A DNA stretch of 9,695 bases from Bacteroidales bacterium (GTDB lineage: Bacteria > Bacteroidota > Bacteroidia > Bacteroidales > JAADGE01): contig JALSMF010000380.1 of the NCBI GenBank assembly GCA_026987795.1, positions 1 to 9,695 on the forward strand. The letters run 5' to 3'. Under the pieces are notes generated by a model. The model ran no database searches. It was not told the DNA's origin and saw only the letters and a list, made by a program, of their open reading frames with translations. Shown piece by piece: positions 1 through 6,571 of the stretch (position 1 is its first letter; each line of letters opens with the position of its first letter). Position numbers and translations under genes: made by a program.

Positions 1-70
1 ATAAATTATGCACATCTTAAAATCTGCATATTATTGTAAATCACATATGTATATATAGTTTCCGGTTCAG

Positions 71-84
71 ATGATAAAAATCAT
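71..84. promoter_or_regulatory. Candidate Crp/Fnr-family operator upstream of napA
   Basis: Seen: a perfect interrupted palindrome, ATGAT-AAAA-ATCAT. It matches 8 of the 10 defined positions of the FNR consensus TTGAT-N4-ATCAA. Its centre (about 77.5) lies some 54 bp upstream of the start point implied by the -7 element at 119-126, a plausible distance for an activator. Inference: anaerobic or nitric-oxide-responsive control of the nap operon by a Crp/Fnr-type regulator. In such AT-rich DNA a 5+5 bp palindrome can arise by chance, so confidence is modest. Confidence 0.35.
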
Positions 85-118
85 ATAAAGCCATATAAGT
101 ATCTTAAATTATTATTTG

Positions 119-126
119 TAAATTTG
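119..126 (+). promoter_or_regulatory. Putative Bacteroidota -7 promoter element for the nap operon
   Basis: TAAATTTG fits the TAnnTTTG -7 consensus known for the primary sigma factor of Bacteroidota. It lies 45 bp before the napA ATG, giving a predicted leader of roughly 38-40 nt. No TTTG/TTG -33 element is visible at the usual spacing (around 95-100), which would fit a promoter that needs an activator such as one bound at 71-84. Confidence 0.4.
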
Positions 127-170
127 AATTATACATTAAAAATAATTCTAAATCCAAAATTTTTTCTAAA

Positions 171-2960
171 ATGAGTTTAAGCAGAAGAGATTTCATTAAA
201 AGTTCAGCAGTTGCAACAGTTGCTGCTGCTGTCGGTATTGCCTTACCTAAGCACCTGAAAGCTGCTCCTCAAAAAGCAGAAAATGAATGGCGGTGGGACA
301 AAGCTGTTTGTCGATTTTGCGGAACAGGCTGCGGTATTATGGTAGCTGTAAAAAATGATAAAATAGTAGCCGTAAAAGGAGATCCTGCAGCTCCGGTAAA
401 TCGCGGACTGAACTGTATAAAAGGTTACTTTAATGCAAAAATTATGTACGGCGAAGACCGTTTAAAAGTACCGCTTATGAGAGTTGACGAAAACGGAAAC
501 TTTAATAAAAACGGAAAATTCAAGCCTGTAAGTTGGAAAAGAGCTTTCGACGAAATGGAAAAACAAATTAAAAAATCGTTGAAAGAATTAGGACCTGCAG
601 GAATCGGAATATTCGGTTCCGGTCAATATACCGTTCAGGAAGGATATGCAGCCGTAAAATTAATGAAAGCAGGATTTCGTTCTAATAATATAGACCCTAA
701 CGCAAGACATTGTATGGCTTCAGCAGTTGCAGGTTTCATTCAGACATTCGGAATTGATGAACCTTCAGGATGTTACGATGATATTGAATTGACTGACACA
801 GTGATAACCTGGGGAGCAAATATGTCAGAAATGCACCCTATTCTCTGGTCTCGCGTTGTTGACAGAAAACTTAACAATCCTGATAAAGTTAAAATAATAA
901 ACCTTACAACATTTACAAACAGAACTTCTGATTTAGCTGATACAGAGATAATTTTCAGACCTCAGACAGACCTTGCAATATGGAACTTTATTGCAAGAGA
1001 AATAGTTTATAATTATCCGGAAGCAATTGATTGGAAATTTGTAAAGAATCATACCGTTTTTGCAACAGGTGTTGTTGATACAGGCTACGGAATGAGAAAC
1101 CCCGATCATAAAAACTTTACGGACAAAGAAAGAGAAACCGTCAACCATCAGGTATCTAAAAAATTATCAAAAGCAGAAGGTATTTCATTAGAATATCTCG
1201 GATATAAAGAAGGGGATATTTTAGAAATGAAAAATGCAAAGTCTGCAGGTAAGCACTGGATAATAACTTTTGATGACTTTAAAAAAGCATTATCTCCTTA
1301 CACTTTGGACTATGTTGCCGAAATATCAAAAGGAAACCCTGACGAATCAACAGAAGATTATAAAAATAAACTGAAAGAACTTGCAAAGCTTTATGCAGAA
1401 AAAAACAGAAAAGTAGTCTCCTTTTGGACAATGGGAATGAACCAGCATACAAGAGGAACTTGGGTTAACGAACAGGCATATATGGTTCACCTTTTGCTCG
1501 GAAAACAAGCCAAGCCGGGGGACGGAGCTTTCAGCCTGACAGGGCAACCGTCTGCATGCGGAACAGCACGGGAAGTCGGAACATTTGCTCATCGTTTACC
1601 CGCTGATATGGTTGTTAAAAATCCGAAACACAGAGAAATAGCAGAAAAAATATGGAAACTTCCGAAAGGAACATTAAATCCGAAGGTTGGTTCTCACGTG
1701 ATGAAACTACACCGTGATATCGAAGACGGTAAAATAAAATTTGTTTGGGTTCAAGTCAATAATCCGTATCAAAATACGGCAAGTGCCCGCCACTGGATTA
1801 AAGCAGCAAGAAAATTAGATAACTTTATTGTAGTAAGCGACGGTTATCCCGGAATATCGGCTAAAGTTGCAGATTTGGTATTGCCCTCAGCAATGATATA
1901 CGAAAAATGGGGAGCATACGGAAATGCAGAACGCCGAACCCAACACTGGAAACAGCAAGTTACACCGGTAGGCGATGCTATGCCCGATATATGGCAGATA
2001 GTTGAACTTTCAAAAAGATTTAAAATCAGAGAAGTGTGGGGCGAAGTAAAAATACCGGGATTAGATAAACCGCTGCCTGACGTAACTGATAAAATAGCAG
2101 ATTTAGGTTATAATCCTAATACAACGCTGTATGAAGTTCTTTTTGCAAATAATGAAGCAAAATCTTATATATGGCCCGACCCGATAGGAAAAGGATTCTT
2201 AAATACTGAAGCAGAAGGAGATAAAAGAACAGTTATAGGCTCAAACGATAAAGAATGGAAGGGGTACGGATTTTTTATCCAAAAATATCTTTGGGAAGAA
2301 TATCGTAAATTCGGGGAAGGACATGCCCACGATTATGCCGATTTTGACACATACCATAAAGTAAGAGGCTTAAAGTGGCCCGTTGTTGACGGTAAAGAAA
2401 CACAGTGGCGTTTCAATGTTAAATATGACCCTTATGCCCGCAAAGCAGGAACAGGTGATTTTGCTTTTTACGGAAAAGCAATGAAAGAGTTACCCGTAGG
2501 CGATTTAAAATCTCCTGATTCCGAAAAAGAAAAACAAAGATTAGATAATAAAGCAAAAATATTCTTTCGTCCTTTTATGGATGCACCGGAAATTCCGGAT
2601 AAAAATTATCCGTTTTGGCTGTCAACCGGGCGAGTTCTTGAACACTGGCACAGCGGAACAATGACTATGCGTGTTCCCGAATTGTACCGTGCAGTTCCGG
2701 AAGCTCTTTGCTATATGAACCTTCAAGATGCTGAAAAAAACGGTATTAGACAAGGAGATTTGGTTTGGGTTGAATCCAGGAGAGGAAAAGTAAAATGCCA
2801 CGTTGATACAAGAGGACGAAATCAGCCGCCTAAAGGATTGGTATATGTGCCTTGGTTCGATGAAAAAGTATATATAAATAAAGTTACTTTAGATGCAACT
2901 TGTCCTATATCAAAACAAACAGATTTTAAGAAAAGTGCCGTTAAAGTTTATAAAGCTTAA
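171..2960 (+). CDS. napA: Periplasmic nitrate reductase catalytic subunit NapA
   Basis: Reduces nitrate to nitrite in the periplasm, using electrons from NapB. The N-terminus has a twin-arginine signal (SRRDFIK, residues 4-10, then an Ala/Val-rich stretch to about residue 32), so the folded cofactor-loaded protein is Tat-exported. A 4Fe-4S site follows (C47, C50, C54, C82), with K84 of CIKGYF in the position of the lysine that bridges cluster and pterin. C181 in NARHCMASAV is the expected Mo ligand. Residues about 814-929 form the C-terminal molybdopterin-dinucleotide-binding domain. At 929 aa it is about 100 residues longer than gammaproteobacterial NapA (about 828) and close to campylobacterial NapA (about 924-927). 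From memory, segments such as SGCYDDIELTDT and the PELYRAVPEALCYM region also read like the campylobacterial form. The ATG at 171 is chosen because the Tat motif follows directly. It is first in an operon, with napG 36 bp downstream. Confidence 0.97.
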   Translation: MSLSRRDFIKSSAVATVAAAVGIALPKHLKAAPQKAENEWRWDKAVCRFCGTGCGIMVAVKNDKIVAVKGDPAAPVNRGLNCIKGYFNAKIMYGEDRLKVPLMRVDENGNFNKNGKFKPVSWKRAFDEMEKQIKKSLKELGPAGIGIFGSGQYTVQEGYAAVKLMKAGFRSNNIDPNARHCMASAVAGFIQTFGIDEPSGCYDDIELTDTVITWGANMSEMHPILWSRVVDRKLNNPDKVKIINLTTFTNRTSDLADTEIIFRPQTDLAIWNFIAREIVYNYPEAIDWKFVKNHTVFATGVVDTGYGMRNPDHKNFTDKERETVNHQVSKKLSKAEGISLEYLGYKEGDILEMKNAKSAGKHWIITFDDFKKALSPYTLDYVAEISKGNPDESTEDYKNKLKELAKLYAEKNRKVVSFWTMGMNQHTRGTWVNEQAYMVHLLLGKQAKPGDGAFSLTGQPSACGTAREVGTFAHRLPADMVVKNPKHREIAEKIWKLPKGTLNPKVGSHVMKLHRDIEDGKIKFVWVQVNNPYQNTASARHWIKAARKLDNFIVVSDGYPGISAKVADLVLPSAMIYEKWGAYGNAERRTQHWKQQVTPVGDAMPDIWQIVELSKRFKIREVWGEVKIPGLDKPLPDVTDKIADLGYNPNTTLYEVLFANNEAKSYIWPDPIGKGFLNTEAEGDKRTVIGSNDKEWKGYGFFIQKYLWEEYRKFGEGHAHDYADFDTYHKVRGLKWPVVDGKETQWRFNVKYDPYARKAGTGDFAFYGKAMKELPVGDLKSPDSEKEKQRLDNKAKIFFRPFMDAPEIPDKNYPFWLSTGRVLEHWHSGTMTMRVPELYRAVPEALCYMNLQDAEKNGIRQGDLVWVESRRGKVKCHVDTRGRNQPPKGLVYVPWFDEKVYINKVTLDATCPISKQTDFKKSAVKVYKA

Positions 2961-2996
2961 ATACTTACTGTGTTCTGTTTTATTTAAAAATTTCAA

Positions 2997-3824
2997 ATGC
3001 TTGAAAAAAATAAAATAAAATCCGGAAAAACTTCAAGAAAAGATGCCATTAAGACAATTTTCAGAGGAGCCGGTTATGTTGCCGTCGGAGGCTTAGTTTG
3101 GGGCGGATATGTTGAAAATAACAAAAAGACTGACTTGGTCTTACGTCCTCCCGGAGCAATTGATGAGCCCGATTTTGTAAAAGCCTGTATAAAATGCGGA
3201 CTATGTGTTGAAGCCTGTCCGTATGATACGTTAAAACTTTCGACTCCGTCAGATAATAAAGTAACGGGCACTCCGTATTTTACCGCAAGAGAGGTTCCTT
3301 GTTATATGTGCACAAATATTCCCTGTGTACCTGTTTGTCCTACAGGAGCTCTTGATGTTAATAAACTTTTAGCATCTGTCGAAAATGAAACAAAAAAGCT
3401 CGATGTTAATAAAAGCAGAATGGGACTGGCGGTTGTTAATAAAGAATCATGCATTGCTTTCTGGGGTATTCAGTGTGATGCTTGCTACAGAGCCTGTCCG
3501 CTTTTAGGGGAAGCTATAACAATTGAGTATTCTCAAAATGAAAGAACCGGAAAACATGCTTATCTCAAACCTGTTGTTAATGCTGAAATCTGTACCGGTT
3601 GCGGTCTTTGTGAGCATGCTTGTATTACAGAAATACCGGCAATAAAAGTTTTACCGCTTAAAATTGCAACAGGAAAAGTAGGAGACCATTATATAAAGGG
3701 ATGGGATGCAGAAGACGAAAAGCGATTAAATAAGACAAGTGTCGGAAGTTCTACAGATAAAGACAATACGGGAGCTATTGAATATTTAAATGATTTGGAA
3801 GGATTATTTGATGATGAAGAATAA
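2997..3824 (+). CDS. napG: Periplasmic ferredoxin-type protein NapG (four 4Fe-4S clusters)
   Basis: Electron carrier that works with the membrane protein NapH to move electrons from quinol toward NapB/NapA. Four cysteine quartets are visible: C64/C67/C70/C74, C102/C105/C110/C114, C152/C160/C163/C167 and C199/C202/C205/C209. Hallmark NapG segments are present: LRPPGAIDE (49-57), CPYDTLKL, GTPYF, RMGLAV and PAIKVLPL. The N-terminus resembles a Tat signal (TSRKDAIKTIFRGAG, then a Gly/Val-rich core), but the twin arginine is Arg14-Lys15. A 35-residue acidic tail (about 240-275) goes beyond the 231 aa of the E. coli protein. The ATG at 2997 is 36 bp after napA, with no Shine-Dalgarno sequence. The 3' end overlaps napH. 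Confidence 0.95.
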   Translation: MLEKNKIKSGKTSRKDAIKTIFRGAGYVAVGGLVWGGYVENNKKTDLVLRPPGAIDEPDFVKACIKCGLCVEACPYDTLKLSTPSDNKVTGTPYFTAREVPCYMCTNIPCVPVCPTGALDVNKLLASVENETKKLDVNKSRMGLAVVNKESCIAFWGIQCDACYRACPLLGEAITIEYSQNERTGKHAYLKPVVNAEICTGCGLCEHACITEIPAIKVLPLKIATGKVGDHYIKGWDAEDEKRLNKTSVGSSTDKDNTGAIEYLNDLEGLFDDEE

Positions 3825-4605
3825 TAAATATTTGATATTGAGAAGAATATCTCAATCAGGAATACTTTTTCTGTTTGTAGCAGGAGCAAATTTCGGAATA
3901 AATATAATTAAAGGAAATTTAAGTACGGCAATCCTGTTTAATAAATTTCATTTGTCCGATCCTTATGCTGTCATGCAAATGTTTTTTGCCGGATATATTC
4001 CGGCAACAGAAATAATTATCGGAGCAGCAGTTATTTTGCTTTTTTACTCTGTTACGGGAGGCAGAATATTTTGCAGTTGGGTTTGTCCTTTAAATATTAT
4101 TACGGATTTTGCATCTTATATCAGAAAGATAACAGGTATACAACCTGTTTTTAAAACAAAATCAATGTCTAAAAATATCAGATACTATGTTGTCGGATTA
4201 GGTTTATTTTTATCGTTTATTTCCGGAATAGCAGCATTTGAACTGATAAATCCCATATCAATATTATTCAGAGCCGTAATTTTCGGAACAGTATTCGGTA
4301 TTTCAATTGTTTTAACAGTTTTTCTTTTTGATATTTTTATTGCCGAACACGGGTGGTGCGGACATATATGCCCCGTAGGTGCATTTTATGCGTTTACCGG
4401 AAAATACAGATTGCTGAAAGTTTTTCACACAAAAGAAAATTGTACTTTATGTATGAAATGCAAAAAAGTTTGTCCCGAAATTCAAGTTTTAGATACTATA
4501 GGCAAAAAGTCAGGAAATATAAAATCCTCCGAATGTACTGATTGCGGTCGGTGCATAGATGTATGCGATGATAATGCTTTAAAATTCAATTTTAAAATTA
4601 AATAA
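3814..4605 (+). CDS. napH: Membrane-bound quinol-oxidising Fe-S protein NapH
   Basis: Integral cytoplasmic-membrane partner of NapG, thought to oxidise menaquinol. Counting from the ATG at 3814 (263 aa), it has four likely membrane helices at about 12-32, 63-81, 125-145 and 155-176. Two CxxxCP motifs follow helices 2 and 4 (C87/C91 in FCSWVCPLN; C182/C186 in WCGHICPVG). A C-terminal cytoplasmic domain carries two 4Fe-4S motifs (C210/C213/C216/C220 and C241/C244/C247/C251). All of this matches NapH. An in-frame ATG at 3790 would add residues lying deep within napG. I prefer 3814, or 3811 just before it, because the family N-terminus begins shortly before the LILRRISQ segment. With that start, napH overlaps the napG end by 11 bp, suggesting translational coupling. 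Confidence 0.94.
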   Translation: MKNNKYLILRRISQSGILFLFVAGANFGINIIKGNLSTAILFNKFHLSDPYAVMQMFFAGYIPATEIIIGAAVILLFYSVTGGRIFCSWVCPLNIITDFASYIRKITGIQPVFKTKSMSKNIRYYVVGLGLFLSFISGIAAFELINPISILFRAVIFGTVFGISIVLTVFLFDIFIAEHGWCGHICPVGAFYAFTGKYRLLKVFHTKENCTLCMKCKKVCPEIQVLDTIGKKSGNIKSSECTDCGRCIDVCDDNALKFNFKIK

Positions 4606-4616
4606 ATTTACAAATT

Positions 4617-5207
4617 ATGATAAAGAAAATTTTTATTACGGGAATTATTGCTGTTTTTCTGCTTAATTCATGCGGAAAAAATGAACTTGATGACGACTCT
4701 GTCAGCGATTTAACTTTAGGTATTATAAAATCGGACGTTATGAATGATAATGAAAACTTATTGGAAGAAATGCCGCAATACAGTATGACACCTCCCGGAA
4801 CATCAGAAAAAATAGAAAGAGCTTTTGAAAATGCCCCTCCTTTAATTCCTCATATGACAACAGGTTTTTTTCCTATTACAACAAATAATAATATTTGTTT
4901 GTCTTGTCATATGCCTGATAAAGTTGCAAAGTCAGGAGCCGTTTCAATACCGGAATCTCATTTTACCGATTACAGACCGAAATTGAAGAAAGTAAACGGG
5001 AAATATGAAGTAGATGCAGAAGAAGGAAAAGTAGTTTCCGAAAAATTAAAAAAACTCTCTCCTGCAAGGTATGTATGTTCGCAGTGCCATGTGCCGCAAG
5101 CAAACATAACAGTTGATATCAAAAATAATTTTGAGAGAGTTTTCAGAGATGAAGCCCTGAAAACAGGCTCAAATTTAGATAAAGTTATGGATGAAGGAGT
5201 AAAATAG
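4617..5207 (+). CDS. napB: Di-haem cytochrome c NapB, predicted lipoprotein
   Basis: Small electron-transfer subunit that reduces NapA. Two CxxCH haem c sites are visible: C94/C97/H98 (CLSCH) and C154/C157/H158 (CSQCH). The two distal axial ligands expected for NapB are also present, H79 in PPLIPHMTTGF and H115 in IPESHFTD. The CHVPQA segment after haem 2 is typical of NapB. The N-terminus has two lysines, a hydrophobic core and LLNSC at residues 15-19, which looks like a lipobox with Cys19 acylated. NapB is normally a soluble periplasmic protein. Residues 20-27 after the cysteine are Asp/Glu-rich. The gene lies 11 bp after napH and 15 bp before napL. Confidence 0.95.
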   Translation: MIKKIFITGIIAVFLLNSCGKNELDDDSVSDLTLGIIKSDVMNDNENLLEEMPQYSMTPPGTSEKIERAFENAPPLIPHMTTGFFPITTNNNICLSCHMPDKVAKSGAVSIPESHFTDYRPKLKKVNGKYEVDAEEGKVVSEKLKKLSPARYVCSQCHVPQANITVDIKNNFERVFRDEALKTGSNLDKVMDEGVK

Positions 5208-5222
5208 GATTATTTTAAATAT

Positions 5223-6176
5223 ATGAAAATTAAGTTGCTGTTAATATTTGCTTTTATTTCAGAAAGTATTTTTGCTCTGTCTCCTTTATATTCATTAAAA
5301 ACAAAAGGAAATGTTACGGATATGCTTTATGAAGAAGGACAACTCTATATCTCAGAGGATATAGGATGTATTCAGGTTTTTAAAATTCCTTCAAAAAAAA
5401 ATTCTGAAAACTATTATTTGCCGAAGATTAAAGACTTTACCGGTAAATATATACCCGCAAAAATTTATTCTTTTGATAAAATAAAAGGGAAGAAAATTTT
5501 AATAGCTGTTTCACAGGGAAAGCACGGGTTCAGTAATGTTTTTATTTTTAACGAGGGGGAAAGAAATATTGTTATAGAAGATATTTCAGCTAAACTGATA
5601 ATAAAGAAGGTTAAATTTCTTAATGAAGAAAAAGTAATTTTCGGGTTGTTGAGCAATGAAATTATACTTTATGATATAAAGAAAAAAAAAGAAATATACA
5701 GGAAGCAAATCAGCCCGTACACCTTTTCTGACATTGTCCTTAATAAAGAAAAGAATAAAGCTGTAACAGCTGATGAAAGCGGTATTATTCATATAATTGA
5801 TGTTTTATCGGGAAAAATTTCAGAAGAATTGTCGGGAAACAATGTTGATAATGTATATCAGATTGATTATAAGAATAATATAATATTGTGCGGAGGTCAA
5901 GACAGAAGACTTTCCGTTTATAATATGACAAATAACAGTTCTTATTACATTAAAAGTGATTTCTTAATTTACGGTACGGGGCTTAGTCCGTCCGGCAAAT
6001 ATGCGGCATATTCATGTAATGAAGATAATGATATACAAATAATTAATACAATAACAAAAACAAGAATAAATATATTAAAAGCACATAAAAGTATATTAAC
6101 AAAAATCTTGTTCATTTCAGAAAATGAAATTTTTACCGGAGCAGAAGAAAATATTGTTTATTTTTGGAAAATATAA
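5223..6176 (+). CDS. napL: NapL-like WD40/beta-propeller accessory protein
   Basis: A 317-aa protein with a probable Sec signal peptide (MKIKLLLIFAF, cleavage near residues 18-20), so likely periplasmic. Degenerate WD40-type repeats are visible at about 30-55, 138-160, 180-203, 218-242, 252-277 and 286-317. The last repeat is the clearest (LKAHKSIL, then GAEENIVYFWKI). No catalytic or cofactor motif is seen. The call rests on position: campylobacterial nap operons carry napL, a WD40-like gene, between napB (or napF) and napD, exactly as here. Its role there is only loosely defined, as an accessory to nitrate reductase maturation or activity. The sequence alone identifies only a beta-propeller. 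The gene is AT-rich and contains two runs of nine A (5393-5401 and 5682-5690). Confidence 0.72.
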   Translation: MKIKLLLIFAFISESIFALSPLYSLKTKGNVTDMLYEEGQLYISEDIGCIQVFKIPSKKNSENYYLPKIKDFTGKYIPAKIYSFDKIKGKKILIAVSQGKHGFSNVFIFNEGERNIVIEDISAKLIIKKVKFLNEEKVIFGLLSNEIILYDIKKKKEIYRKQISPYTFSDIVLNKEKNKAVTADESGIIHIIDVLSGKISEELSGNNVDNVYQIDYKNNIILCGGQDRRLSVYNMTNNSSYYIKSDFLIYGTGLSPSGKYAAYSCNEDNDIQIINTITKTRINILKAHKSILTKILFISENEIFTGAEENIVYFWKI

Positions 6177-6187
6177 AATGAATTAAA

Positions 6188-6538
6188 ATGAATATATCCG
6201 GAATATTAGTCCAAACAAAACCTGAACATACAGAAAGTGTTATTAAAAAAATAAAGCAAAGTAACTGTTGTGAATATCATATACATGATGAAAAAGGTCG
6301 TATAATTGTAACAATCGAGGGTGAAAATACAGAAGAAGAAATCAAAAAACTTAAAATTCTTCAGTCTTTTGATAATATCATATCAGCCGATATGATGTAT
6401 GCCTACAGCGAAGATGAATTAGACGGATTACGTGAAAATTTGAATAACAACAATAATTTACCCGAATGGCTTAACGACCCTGATGCAAAGCCGGAGGACA
6501 TAAGATATAACGGAGACTTAAAAAGAAAAATATTTTAA
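6188..6538 (+). CDS. napD: NapD, NapA maturation and Tat-signal chaperone
   Basis: Cytoplasmic chaperone that binds the NapA Tat signal and holds back export until the Mo cofactor is inserted. It shows the small ferredoxin-like alpha/beta fold of the NapD family: strand MNISGILVQTKPE, helix 14-25, CEYHIHDEKGRIIVTIEGE (residues 28-46), helix 48-60, and a final strand IISADMMYAYSEDE. The family core ends near residue 85. Beyond it lies a 30-residue tail with an Asn run (86-90) and LPEWLNDPDAKPEDIRY, making the protein 116 aa against 87 in E. coli. The gene starts 11 bp after napL, and the barrel gene follows after 33 bp. Confidence 0.9.
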   Translation: MNISGILVQTKPEHTESVIKKIKQSNCCEYHIHDEKGRIIVTIEGENTEEEIKKLKILQSFDNIISADMMYAYSEDELDGLRENLNNNNNLPEWLNDPDAKPEDIRYNGDLKRKIF

Positions 6539-6571
6539 ACTATTCACCAATTATAAAATAAAATTTTAAAA

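Noticed and set aside
7..30. Inverted repeat TATGCA-N12-TGCATA at the left end
   Set aside because: The arms are only 6 bp with a 12-nt spacer in AT-rich DNA, and the repeat is far from the promoter. It is too weak to call an operator.
933..1592. Minus-strand open frames inside napA
   Set aside because: They are short, Cys-rich or low-complexity translations with no domain, lying opposite a strongly conserved gene.
171..2960. NapA mistaken for formate dehydrogenase or assimilatory Nas
   Set aside because: The Tat signal, the Cys Mo ligand in RHCMASAV rather than selenocysteine, and the napGHBLD neighbours all specify periplasmic nitrate reductase.
3790..3813. Earlier in-frame ATG for napH
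   Set aside because: It would extend the gene 35 bp into napG. The extra residues are not expected from the family, and ATGs at 3811 and 3814 fit the conserved N-terminus better.
4353..4541. Plus-strand 62-codon frame inside napH
   Set aside because: It is an out-of-frame shadow of the conserved Fe-S region of napH.
6178..6186. Two-codon ORF (ATG AAT TAA) directly before napD
   Set aside because: It could act as a leader, but such triplets are common by chance in this AT-rich sequence and nothing else supports a role.
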